From the NCBI RefSeq assembly GCF_002705925.1, contig NZ_NKRE01000001.1, forward strand, positions 996,978 to 1,060,977: DNA of 64,000 bases, in the 5' to 3' direction. The translations under genes were made by a program, and so were the position numbers. Source of the stretch: Mycobacterium ostraviense (lineage in GTDB: Bacteria > Actinomycetota > Actinomycetes > Mycobacteriales > Mycobacteriaceae). Each line of letters begins with the position of its first letter. The first letter of the stretch is position 1. The notes under the pieces are model-generated. The model searched no databases. It worked only from the letters and a program-made list of their open reading frames with translations, and was not told the origin of the DNA. This document shows, piece by piece, positions 52,826 through 60,842 of this stretch.

Positions 52826-53320
52826 TCAACTTTCGGTCGGCTCGGACTGTTCGGCACCCTCGGCGGGCACTTCTGCCTTCTCGGCCGGGGCGCCGGCCTC
52901 GGCTTCTTGGGCACCCTTGGCGGCCTTCTTAGCCGGGGACTTCTTCTTCGGTTTGGCGGCCTCGGCGGTGGGACCGCCCTCTGCGGCAGCAAACGCGGCG
53001 TTGAACAACTCGAGCTTGCTGGGCTTGGGCGGGGCAACCTTCAGCCGGCCCTCCGCACCCGGAAGTCCCTTGAACTTCTGCCAGTCGCCGGTGATCTTGA
53101 GCAGCTTGAGGACGGGTTCCGTGGGCTGAGCACCCACCGAAAGCCAGTACTGGGCGCGCTCGGAGTTGATCTCGATCAGGCTCGGCTCTTCCTTCGGGTG
53201 GTACCGGCCGATGACCTCGATCGAGCGGCCGTCGCGGCGGGTGCGAGCGTCGGCGACCGCGATGCGGTACTGAGGGTTACGGATCTTGCCAAGCCGGGTG
53301 AGCTTGATCTTCACAGCCAT
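52826..53320 (-). CDS. rpsP: 30S ribosomal protein S16
   Basis: A 164-residue S16: [20 protein letters not shown] and [20 protein letters not shown] mark the conserved part. Beyond about residue 100 there is a Lys/Ala/Glu-rich tail ([20 protein letters not shown]) not present in the 82-residue E. coli protein; similar tails are usual in mycobacteria. ATG 53320 is the start; the frame runs on to 53422 without a signal. It heads the rpsP-KH-rimM-trmD operon. Confidence 0.95.
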   Translation of the reverse strand: MAVKIKLTRLGKIRNPQYRIAVADARTRRDGRSIEVIGRYHPKEEPSLIEINSERAQYWLSVGAQPTEPVLKLLKITGDWQKFKGLPGAEGRLKVAPPKPSKLELFNAAFAAAEGGPTAEAAKPKKKSPAKKAAKGAQEAEAGAPAEKAEVPAEGAEQSEPTES

Positions 53321-53548
53321 GGTTAAGCGATTTCTCCTGTGTGTGTCACGCTGCAATTCAGCGACTCGGGCGGGACGCCCGAGTCCGGTTTTGCCTCGCG
53401 TGTCTGACCGCCGGGCAAGCACTTCGATGGAGGTGGGTCGCGCGCCGGACAGCCGCCTATTGTGCCAGAAGGCGCTGACCCCGGGGAAATCCGTGGCGAT
53501 CGCAAGCGCGGCTCGGTGTGTCTAGCCGGGCGCAGCGGGTCGCCACGG

Positions 53549-53983
53549 TCACAGCACCTTCTGGAACACCTTCGATTCGACGCGGCGGGTCATCCGCCAG
53601 CCCTCGGGCGTGCGCACGAATTCGTCGTCGTACCACAGCCCGCAGAACAGCACCTGCTGCTGGTCGCCCGGCAGCACCATCGGATTGAAACAGATCACCC
53701 GCGACGACGCGGTGTCGGCGTCGATGCGCACCGAGAGGTTGCCGAGCATGTGGGCGTACACGGGAAAATTCGGCAGCACCTCAGCCAGCCACTTCTTCAC
53801 CTCGGGATAGCGGCCGTCGATACCGCCCAGCGCGCGGTAGTCGATGTACGCGTCAGGAGTGAACACCTTGTCGAGATCGTCGAATCGGCGCAAGTCGATC
53901 GCTGTGGAGTAGTCCACCAACAGTTGCTGGATCTCCAACCGGTCAGAAATTTCGGCCAGGCTCAACACGGTTTGATTCAACAC
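53549..53983 (-). CDS. SnoaL/NTF2-like protein (Rv2910c-like)
   Basis: A 144-residue protein of the NTF2-like cone fold: LAEISDRLEIQQLLVDYSTA, RRFDDLDKVFTPDAYIDYRA, and VFCGLWYDDEFVR-like strand LFCGLWYDDEFVRTPEGWR. Members are enzymes, binding proteins or orphans; H37Rv rv2910c is the positional match and of unknown function. No catalytic residues can be named. The gap to rpsP is about 230 bp. Confidence 0.85.
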   Translation of the reverse strand: MLNQTVLSLAEISDRLEIQQLLVDYSTAIDLRRFDDLDKVFTPDAYIDYRALGGIDGRYPEVKKWLAEVLPNFPVYAHMLGNLSVRIDADTASSRVICFNPMVLPGDQQQVLFCGLWYDDEFVRTPEGWRMTRRVESKVFQKVL

Positions 53984-54179
53984 CGCCGACCTGACCGATT
54001 TTTCAGCCGGTAGCGATCCACCGCGTCATGGAGTCGGCGAAAGTAGAGATCGGTATCGCCGCGGCGGGTGTCCACTTGCGAAAGAACCGCCTGGCGCTGC
54101 AGAGAAGTCAACGTGACCGCAGGTCGCGATCACGGTATTTTCCCAGGACGCGCCGTGTTGCCGGGGAGATTATCCAGCC

Positions 54180-54383
54180 ATTACGAAATCAGCGATCGCG
54201 GGACTGGCAACGACACTGCTGCTGAGCGGTGTGGCGCTGGCAGCACCTTCAGCCCAGGCCGCTTCCGGTGGATGCCCGAGCACCAAGTCGTACCAACAAT
54301 GGCGCCCGGGTGACCCCGATCCGGCGGACACTCCCGTGCCCTGGCACGGGAGTGTCCGCTGCGACTACTACTGGGATTCCTAG
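54180..54383 (+). CDS. Small secreted protein (67 residues) with apparent ATT start
   Basis: Reading from ATT at 54180 gives ITKSAIAGLATTLLLSGVAL then AAPSAQAASGGCPSTKSYQQ, WRPGDPDPADTPVPWHGSVR and CDYYWDS, stopping at TAG 54381-54383. The first 28 residues are an obvious signal peptide ending AQA, and the mature part has two cysteines. No ATG, GTG or TTG is in frame at the right place; GGGGAG lies 11 bases upstream of ATT. Either it uses the rare ATT start or an ATG was lost. The 3' half contains a perfect inverted repeat. Confidence 0.55.
   Translation: MTKSAIAGLATTLLLSGVALAAPSAQAASGGCPSTKSYQQWRPGDPDPADTPVPWHGSVRCDYYWDS
54324..54359. repeat. 17-bp perfect inverted repeat with 2-base loop inside a small secreted-protein ORF
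   Basis: GCGGACACTCCCGTGCC (54324-54340) is the exact reverse complement of 54343-54359, with CT between; G-U and C-G pairs extend the stem by two. It encodes part of the mature small protein and lies 22 bp before its stop. It could be a terminator that became coding, a protein-binding palindrome, or a mobile repeat. Confidence 0.9.
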
Positions 54384-54520
54384 CTAGGGTGTCCATGACG
54401 TTGGCACCGGAGCTTTCTACTCCTGGCGTGACATGCCGTTGCCGTAGGCATCCCCGCTGACGCGCCGGGGCGCCCGCCGCAGTGGGCGTCGCGCAACACT
54501 GGACGATAAACTTTGCGCCC

Positions 54521-55405
54521 ATGCGGAAGCTCATGGCTGCGGCCGCAGCGTTGCTTGCGGTCGCCACCGTCAACGCGGCCGCCACCTCCCCGGTCTCAAG
54601 GGCAGATACCGACGTCCAGCCTGCCGGCTCGGTACCGATCCCTGACGGTCCGGCCCAGACCTGGATCGTGGCCGATCTGGACAGCGGACAGGTATTGGCC
54701 GAACGCGACCAGAATGTCGCCCACCCGCCCGCGAGCACGATCAAGGTGCTGCTGACGTTGGTTGCGCTGGACGAACTCGATCTGAACTCGACCGTCGTCG
54801 CCGATGTCGCCGACACCGAGGTCGAATGCAATTGTGTCGGCATCAAGCCGGGCCGCACGTATACCGCGCGGCAGCTGCTCGACGCGCTGCTGCTGGTTTC
54901 GGGTAATGACGCCGCCAACACACTGGCACACATGCTGGGCGGCCAGGACGTCACCGTGGCCAAGATGAACGCCAAAGCCGCTGCCCTCGGTGCGGGAAGC
55001 ACCCATGCGGCCACTCCGTCCGGCTTGGACGGACCCGGCGGCTCCGGCGCCTCGACGGCGCACGACCTCGCCGTCATCTTCCGGGCCGCCATGGCCAATC
55101 CGGTGTTTGGCCAGATCACTGCCGAACCCTCGGCGATGTTCCCCGGCGATAACGGTGACCAACCGATCGTCAACCAGGACGAGCTGCTGCAGCGCTATCC
55201 GGGCGCGATCGGCGGCAAGACCGGGTTCACCAACGCCGCGCGTAAGACATTCGTCGGTGCCGCTGCCCGAAACGGCCGCCGCCTGGTGATCGCCATGATG
55301 TACGGGACGGTCAAACAGGGCGGCCCCACCTATTGGGATCAGGCCGCCAGCCTGTTCGACTGGGGATTTGCCCTCGGCCCGCAAGCCAGCATCGGCGCCC
55401 TCTAG
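54521..55405 (+). CDS. dacB2: D-alanyl-D-alanine carboxypeptidase DacB2
   Basis: A 294-residue penicillin-binding protein that trims peptidoglycan pentapeptides. The signal peptide spans about residues 1-29. The catalytic motifs are S72-T-I-K75, S127-G-N129 and K233-T-G235. The sequence follows H37Rv rv2911 closely (PAGSVPIPDGPAQTWIVADL). ATG 54521 is the start; no strong ribosome site is visible. The TAG lies in the 38-bp palindrome at 55402, so termination signal and stop are fused. Confidence 0.95.
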   Translation: MRKLMAAAAALLAVATVNAAATSPVSRADTDVQPAGSVPIPDGPAQTWIVADLDSGQVLAERDQNVAHPPASTIKVLLTLVALDELDLNSTVVADVADTEVECNCVGIKPGRTYTARQLLDALLLVSGNDAANTLAHMLGGQDVTVAKMNAKAAALGAGSTHAATPSGLDGPGGSGASTAHDLAVIFRAAMANPVFGQITAEPSAMFPGDNGDQPIVNQDELLQRYPGAIGGKTGFTNAARKTFVGAAARNGRRLVIAMMYGTVKQGGPTYWDQAASLFDWGFALGPQASIGAL

Positions 55406-55439
55406 CGACCCTTTGTCGCTAGCGACAAAGGGTCGCTAG
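55402..55439. terminator. 38-bp perfect palindrome containing the dacB2 stop
   Basis: CTAGCGACCCTTTGTCGCT (55402-55420) is followed immediately by its reverse complement (55421-55439). The dacB2 TAG is 55403-55405. A cruciform or RNA hairpin of 19 bp with little or no loop would form. It could terminate dacB2 and is followed 12 bp later by another hairpin. Confidence 0.8.
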
Positions 55440-55450
55440 TACCGCCGGCA

Positions 55451-55514
55451 CCGCGAGAAGACACAAAATCGCCCCTCGCTCAGCGAAAAGGGGCGATTTT
55501 GCGTCTGCTCGCGG
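55451..55514. terminator. Bidirectional hairpin terminator between dacB2 and the TetR gene
   Basis: Arms 55451-55476 and 55489-55514 pair over 26 bp with two mismatches; the core CAAAATCGCCCCT/AGGGGCGATTTTG is perfect and the loop is 12 bases. It carries A and T tracts in both arms, so it would work on both strands. It ends exactly one base before the TetR stop (55515-55517). Part of the arm resembles the hairpin at 51230. Confidence 0.85.
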
Positions 55515-56102
55515 TCACAAGGCGCCGGTCAGCAGCGCGGTGAGCACCGGGATCCGCCGCTCCTCGATCTCCGGCTGGGGCAGAACCCCCTGCACCACGG
55601 CGGCTCCGTCGAACACGTTCGTCAGCAGTGCCACGATGACGGGAAACGTCTCCTCCGGGAAGCTTTCGGCACCGGGCAGCGCCCGGGCCGCATCGTAGAT
55701 CTTGGCTGAATACTGGCCGAGTTCCTGCTGCAATGTCTCTCTGAGCTTGTCGTCGGTGCGCGCGGCGATCAGCAGTTCGTACAGCACGGCGTTGGTCGGA
55801 CCGCTGGTGATGTCCCGCAGGATTGCCAGCGCCGATTCCAGCGCCGGCCGGTCGGCCGGTATCTCCGCGACGCGCTTGGTGAAGGCCTCCAGCTGACGGC
55901 GCAACACCTCCGAAGCCGTGGCCGCCATGAAGTCGCCCATCGTGTCGAAATGGCGAAACAGTGCGCCTACCGACACCCCGGCCCGCTTGGTGATCACGGC
56001 CGCGGACGCCCGAGCGTAGCCGACCTCGATGATGGTGGCGATGCAGGCGTCGAGAAGCCGTCCAACGGTTTCCTCGCGGCGTTGCTGCTGGGTGCGCGCC
56101 AT
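55515..56102 (-). CDS. TetR-family repressor (Rv2912c-like)
   Basis: A 195-residue regulator. The N-terminal helix-turn-helix is in EVGYARASAAVITKRAGVSV and GALFRHFDTMGDFM; the C-terminal ligand-binding domain is helical. ATG 56102 gives MARTQQQRRE, as in H37Rv rv2912c. It starts 1 bp after the amidohydrolase stop, so the pair is an operon, and the regulator probably controls that operon. The ligand is unknown. Confidence 0.92.
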   Translation of the reverse strand: MARTQQQRREETVGRLLDACIATIIEVGYARASAAVITKRAGVSVGALFRHFDTMGDFMAATASEVLRRQLEAFTKRVAEIPADRPALESALAILRDITSGPTNAVLYELLIAARTDDKLRETLQQELGQYSAKIYDAARALPGAESFPEETFPVIVALLTNVFDGAAVVQGVLPQPEIEERRIPVLTALLTGAL

Positions 56103-56103
56103 C

Positions 56104-57885
56104 TCAGGCACCGACCCTCATGGCTTGACGCTCACCCGCTCGCAAGTACCGCCCCGACTGCACGGTCTGCCCGTAACCGTCCCGGAACTGACCACCGCGG
56201 AACACGACGGCGCCGTTGACCCCGGTTGCGACGACGGTCGCGTCGTTGCGATTGACCATGCGCCGCAAGCCGCCGTAGAAGGAGGCCTCCGCCTCGTGGT
56301 ATCCGTCCACCGATTCGTCGAGATGGGCCGGGTCGATCACCACGAAGTCAGCGCGGTCGCCCTGGCGCAGCGTGCCGGCGTTGATGCCGAACCACTCGGC
56401 CACTTCACCGGTCAGGCGATGCACCGCACGCTGGATGGACAGGAATGGCTTGCCGGCCCGGTCGGCGTCGCGCGTCCGCTTGAGCAACCGCAACGGGAAG
56501 TTGTAGAAGGCCATGTTGCGCAGGTGCGCCCCCGCGTCGGAGAAGCCCATGTGGACGCTCGGCTCGGCGGCGAGCTTGTTGAGCTCGTTGGGCCGGTGGT
56601 TGGCGACGGTGGTCGTCCAGCGCACGTTGCGTTCGCCGTTGTCCACCAGCACGTCGAGAAACGCGTCGAGCGGATGCAGTCCACGTTCGTCGGCGATCGC
56701 CCCAAAGCTCTTGCCGATCAACGATTTATCGGGGCACTCGACGATCACCGCGTCATGGAAGTCGCGGTGCCACAACGTGGGTCCGAGCTTGATGCGGTCG
56801 AACTCGCGCCGGAACCGCCGGCGGTAGGACTCGTCGGCCAGCAATTCGTTGCGTTCCAGTTGCTCACGCAGATGCAGCGCCGCCGTGCCGGCGCCGAACT
56901 CTTCGAAGACCGGCAGATCGATTCCGTCGGAGTACAGCTCGAACGGGACCGGCAGATGCTGGAAGCGCACGCTGGCGCCCAGCAGCTTGTTGAGGACGCG
57001 GGTGCCGAGGCCGAAGGTGTGCACGGCCAGCGGCATCGACTTGGCGTCGGCCGACACCAGCATGCTCATCCGAACTCCCTTGCGGCGATTGAGGATTCGG
57101 CTGCTGGCTAAGAAGAACAGCAGGCCGGTCGCCGGCCTGTCGAGGTCGGGTGCGCTCTGCAGGATCCGGCCGCGCCTGCGCAACACCGAGATGAGCTTGC
57201 GCCGCTCACGCCAGGTCGCGAAGGTGGACGGCAGCGCGCGGGACCGGAAACGGTCGCCGTCGAGCTTGTCGATCGCCGCGTCCATCCCGGACATGCCGAG
57301 CATTCCGGCGTCAAGCGCCTCGTCGAGCAACGTCGCCATCGTCTCCAGTTCGGCATCGGTGGGCCGAACGGTGGCATCGGTGGCGCGGTCAAGCCCGAGC
57401 ACCGCCGTCCGCAAATCCGAATGGCCAAGCAGCGAGCCCACATTCGGGCCCAGCGGCAGGCTGTCGATGGCCTTGATGTATTCGGCTGCCGTGGACCACG
57501 TCCGGTTGGCGTCCAGGGCACGGTAGACGAACTCGCGCGGCACCGCTTCGACGCGGCTGAAAAGGTCGGCGGCGTCCTCGGAGTTGGCGTACACCGTCGA
57601 CAGCGAACAGTTGCCCAGCAGCACCGTGGTGACGCCGTGGCGCACCGATTCGCGCAGTCCGGGATCGAGCAGCACCTCGGCGTCGTAATGGGTGTGCACG
57701 TCGATGGATCCGGGCACCACCCACTTCCCCGCCGCGTCGATCACCTCCGGGCAGCCGGTTTCGTCCAGCGGCTTGTGGGACACCGTGGCCACTATTCCGT
57801 CACGGATGCCCAGGCTTCGGGTTTGCGGCGCGGCGCAGGTGCCGTCGAACCACAGTCCGTCGCGAATGATTACGTCGTAGCTCAC
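56104..57885 (-). CDS. D-aminoacylase/D-amino-acid amidohydrolase family (Rv2913c-like)
   Basis: A 593-residue amidohydrolase with DVHTHYDAEV (first metal ligands), GNCSLST, a long central insertion, and MGFSDAGAHLRNM with the catalytic aspartate. The N- and C-terminal parts form a urease-like beta-sandwich (VIIRDGLWFDGT, VNGAVVFRGGQF). H37Rv rv2913c is annotated as possible D-amino acid aminohydrolase; the true substrate is unproven. GTG 57885 has GGAGGAAC. It and the TetR gene lie downstream of pknI on the same strand, 104 bp away. Confidence 0.85.
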   Translation of the reverse strand: MSYDVIIRDGLWFDGTCAAPQTRSLGIRDGIVATVSHKPLDETGCPEVIDAAGKWVVPGSIDVHTHYDAEVLLDPGLRESVRHGVTTVLLGNCSLSTVYANSEDAADLFSRVEAVPREFVYRALDANRTWSTAAEYIKAIDSLPLGPNVGSLLGHSDLRTAVLGLDRATDATVRPTDAELETMATLLDEALDAGMLGMSGMDAAIDKLDGDRFRSRALPSTFATWRERRKLISVLRRRGRILQSAPDLDRPATGLLFFLASSRILNRRKGVRMSMLVSADAKSMPLAVHTFGLGTRVLNKLLGASVRFQHLPVPFELYSDGIDLPVFEEFGAGTAALHLREQLERNELLADESYRRRFRREFDRIKLGPTLWHRDFHDAVIVECPDKSLIGKSFGAIADERGLHPLDAFLDVLVDNGERNVRWTTTVANHRPNELNKLAAEPSVHMGFSDAGAHLRNMAFYNFPLRLLKRTRDADRAGKPFLSIQRAVHRLTGEVAEWFGINAGTLRQGDRADFVVIDPAHLDESVDGYHEAEASFYGGLRRMVNRNDATVVATGVNGAVVFRGGQFRDGYGQTVQSGRYLRAGERQAMRVGA

Positions 57886-57989
57886 AGTTCCTCCGGGTCG
57901 TCGAGTTGCTACGAACCTAACATAGATAGTGATCACTCGCAATCTTTTCTGGGTGCGCGATTCTCCCGCCCAAGCGGCGGCCGTAAGTC

Positions 57990-59687
57990 TCAGCGGCCCG
58001 GGCCGGACGGCGGCGTGGTCGGCGTCGTGGTCGCGGGTGGGTTTTCGGGAATGGTCACCGGATCCGGCACGTTGACCGCGGGCGGCAGATCACCGCCGCG
58101 GCTGGCCACCGCAGGGATGCGGATGACCGCTCCCTGTTGACCGCATTCGTTGCTGTGCACGGTGACCACCATCTCGCCCACCAGATCCCCGACCGGTTGT
58201 GGCCGCAACGACAGCACCTGGGTGGTGGCCTGGGTGCTGGCCGCGCCGTTAGGACCGATGCACCCGAACTGCACCGCCTCGGGCCGGGACTTCCACTGGC
58301 CTTGGCCGAACTCCAATACCAGCGGGCGAACACTCGACTTTGCCTGCGCGTGGTCGTTGTCGTCGAGCATGGTGGCCGCGGCCAGACATCCCGTCGGCGT
58401 GCACGAAGACCGGATCGCCCACCACGTGTTGACGTCCGGAGGCTGCGGACTCGGGGTGTAGTCGTAGGTCTGCTTCGAGCGTTGGAGCTCGATTTGGTAG
58501 GTGCCGTCAAGGGGGGCCGGCGGGGCGGCCGGGTCACCGGTCGCCGGCATGCTGGATGCAGCGGATGAACTGGTCTGCGGACCGGCAGCCTGAGGATGGT
58601 CGCTGGTCGTCTTGCGGCCGATCGCGATGCCGACGGCGAGCAGGCCGACGAGCAGGACGACGACGGCCGAGCCGAGCAGGGTCCCCCGCCGTCTGCGCCT
58701 GCCTGGTTCTTGCGCTGATCGGGAGAACGCGTCGAGGCGCCGGGCCAGCGCCGCGGCCGCCGACTGCAGCGGGGTGGCGCGCCGTTGCCGTGTCACCGGT
58801 TCGGGGGCCGGCGGTGGGGTCTGTGGTGCTGCTGGGCTCTGCGGCCAGTCGTAGACCGGGTAGTCGACGACATAGGCGGGTTCGGCAACGGCGGCGGCCG
58901 GCCAGGCCGTCGCTGCATCTAATACCTCGGGGCGCTGGTCGACCGGCATGATCCCGACCTGCTCGTTGAGCGCATCGGCGAATTCCCGGCAGCTCCCGAA
59001 ACGGCCGGCGGGATCGGCGCTGAGCGCCCTGGACAAGGCCGCATCGAGTCGCGCCAAGTCCGGGCGCAGGTCGCTGAGTCTGGCCGGTGCGTCGACCGGT
59101 GATGTGCCGGTGAACAGCTGAAGAGCCGTAGCCGCCAGGGCATACTGGTCGGCACGCCCGTCGGCCTCGGCCCCCGCCGCCTGAGCCGGCGCGGGCTGCG
59201 CTATCCCGAAGTCGCTCAACAGAATCCGCGGCTCACCCGGCCCCGGGCTGGTCACCAGGATGTTGGCGGGCTTGACGTCACCATGCAACAGCCCACGCTG
59301 ATGGGCGTAGTCGAGAGCGGCGGCGGTGGCGCTGACCATGGCGAGCACCTCGCCGACCGGTAACACCGCCGGAAACCGCTCGCGCATCAGCTGCTCGGCG
59401 CTGATGCCGTCGATGTAGTCCATCGCGATCCACAGTCGGCCTTCGAACTCGCCGCGGTCGTGGACCTCGACGATGTTCGGGTGATAGAGGTTCGCGGCGA
59501 CGGCGGTCTCCCGGTGGAATCGCCGGCGGAACTCGGGGTCCGACGACAGGGCGGGCGAGAGAACCTTCAGCGCCGCCCACTGCGCCGAGCGCGGGTCCTC
59601 GACGAGATAGACCTCGCCCGTCGGGCCCGACCCCAGCGGTCGCACGATTGTGTAGGCGGCAAAGGTCGCGCCGCCGGCCAACGCCAT
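57990..59687 (-). CDS. pknI: Serine/threonine protein kinase PknI
   Basis: A 565-residue receptor-like kinase. The kinase domain (1-270) has the ATP lysine K41 in AALKVL, catalytic D137 in HGDVKPAN, and SDFGIAQ. HRD is HGD, making it a non-RD kinase, and the APE position reads APA. A Pro/Ala-rich juxtamembrane region precedes one membrane helix (about 340-360, LLGSAVVVLLVGLLAVGIAI). The extracellular part has paired cysteines (SSCTPTGC) and PQPPDVNTWW. H37Rv PknI has been linked to division and slow growth. It is transcribed between two amidohydrolase genes. Confidence 0.93.
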   Translation of the reverse strand: MALAGGATFAAYTIVRPLGSGPTGEVYLVEDPRSAQWAALKVLSPALSSDPEFRRRFHRETAVAANLYHPNIVEVHDRGEFEGRLWIAMDYIDGISAEQLMRERFPAVLPVGEVLAMVSATAAALDYAHQRGLLHGDVKPANILVTSPGPGEPRILLSDFGIAQPAPAQAAGAEADGRADQYALAATALQLFTGTSPVDAPARLSDLRPDLARLDAALSRALSADPAGRFGSCREFADALNEQVGIMPVDQRPEVLDAATAWPAAAVAEPAYVVDYPVYDWPQSPAAPQTPPPAPEPVTRQRRATPLQSAAAALARRLDAFSRSAQEPGRRRRRGTLLGSAVVVLLVGLLAVGIAIGRKTTSDHPQAAGPQTSSSAASSMPATGDPAAPPAPLDGTYQIELQRSKQTYDYTPSPQPPDVNTWWAIRSSCTPTGCLAAATMLDDNDHAQAKSSVRPLVLEFGQGQWKSRPEAVQFGCIGPNGAASTQATTQVLSLRPQPVGDLVGEMVVTVHSNECGQQGAVIRIPAVASRGGDLPPAVNVPDPVTIPENPPATTTPTTPPSGPGR

Positions 59688-59746
59688 TCCGCGATGGTAA
59701 CCGCCGCCGCGACAGCTCGCCCGGCAAGCGTCAGGCTAACAGTCGG

Positions 59747-60835
59747 TTAACACTTGGCCCGAAACGCCTTGCCGCGCAGGATTATCACATCGGGCTGGCC
59801 CAGCACACCGGGTCCCTGTCGCGGGTCTTCGACGTAACACAACAGGTCAGCCGATGCGCCGTGGTCCAGGCTGGGCCGGCCCAACCAGCGCCGAGCGTCC
59901 CAGCACGCCGCGCCCAATGCATCGGTCGGGCTCATCCCGATCTTCGTGAGTGCCTCGACCTCGTCGGCAATACGTCCATGCCGGACCGTGCTGCCGGCAT
60001 CGCTACCGGCATACACCGCAACTCCGGCCTCCCGCGCCGCGGCGACCCGTGGATAGGTGCGCGTATAGAGGTCGCGCATGTGGGCGGCGTAGGTCGGATA
60101 GCGAGTCGCCGAATCCGCGATACCCGGGAAGTTCTCGACGTTGATCAGCGTGGGCACCAATGCGGTGCGGTGTTCGAGCATCAGCGCGATGGTGTCGTCG
60201 GTCAGCCCCGTGCCGTGCTCGATACAGTCGATTCCGGCGTCGATCAGCCCCGGCAGTGCATCCTCGCCGAAGACGTGCGCGGTGACCCGGGCCCCGTGCG
60301 CGTGCGCGGCGTCGATGGCGGCCTTGAGAACGTCATCGGACCACAGCGGGGCGAGATCGCCGACTTGGCGGTCGATCCAGTCGCCGACCAGCTTGACCCA
60401 ACCGTCGCCGCGGCGGGCCTGCTCGGCCACTGCGGCCGGCAGCTGCGATTCGTCCTCGAGATCGACAGCGAAACCAGGGATGTAGCGCTTGGGCCTGGCC
60501 AGATGCCTGCCGGCGCGAATGATGCGAGGCAGGTCGTGGCGGTCGTCAAGACTGCGGGTATCGGTCGGTGAGCCGCAATCGCGCAGCAGCAGCGCGCCCA
60601 CGTCACGTTCGGTCTCAGCCTGGGCCGCCGCCGCGTCCAGCGCGATGGCGCCGTGCTGTCCGAGCCCAACGTGGCAGTGCGCGTCCACCAGCCCCGGCAG
60701 GATCCAGCCGGCCCCAGAAGCACCGAAGACGGTGTCGGCGCGGGCGACGGGCTCGGTGCTGATGCGACCGTCGACGATCCACAGGTCGATCGGGTTCTCG
60801 TCGGGCAGCGCCAGGCCTCGCACGTGCAGGGGCAC
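59747..60835 (-). CDS. Amidohydrolase (Rv2915c-like)
   Basis: A 362-residue enzyme with LPGLVDAHCHVGLG (HxH), the bridging-lysine segment GDGWVKLVGDW, GARVTAHVFGEDAL and GIDCIEHGTGL histidines, and GVAVYAGSDAGS with the catalytic aspartate. These define the imidazolonepropionase/dipeptidase-like amidohydrolases. Substrate unknown. GTG 60835 gives a length near H37Rv rv2915c; the upstream in-frame sequence is unlike protein. It starts 7 bp after ffh ends. Confidence 0.88.
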   Translation of the reverse strand: MPLHVRGLALPDENPIDLWIVDGRISTEPVARADTVFGASGAGWILPGLVDAHCHVGLGQHGAIALDAAAAQAETERDVGALLLRDCGSPTDTRSLDDRHDLPRIIRAGRHLARPKRYIPGFAVDLEDESQLPAAVAEQARRGDGWVKLVGDWIDRQVGDLAPLWSDDVLKAAIDAAHAHGARVTAHVFGEDALPGLIDAGIDCIEHGTGLTDDTIALMLEHRTALVPTLINVENFPGIADSATRYPTYAAHMRDLYTRTYPRVAAAREAGVAVYAGSDAGSTVRHGRIADEVEALTKIGMSPTDALGAACWDARRWLGRPSLDHGASADLLCYVEDPRQGPGVLGQPDVIILRGKAFRAKC

Positions 60836-60842
60836 GGCGCGG

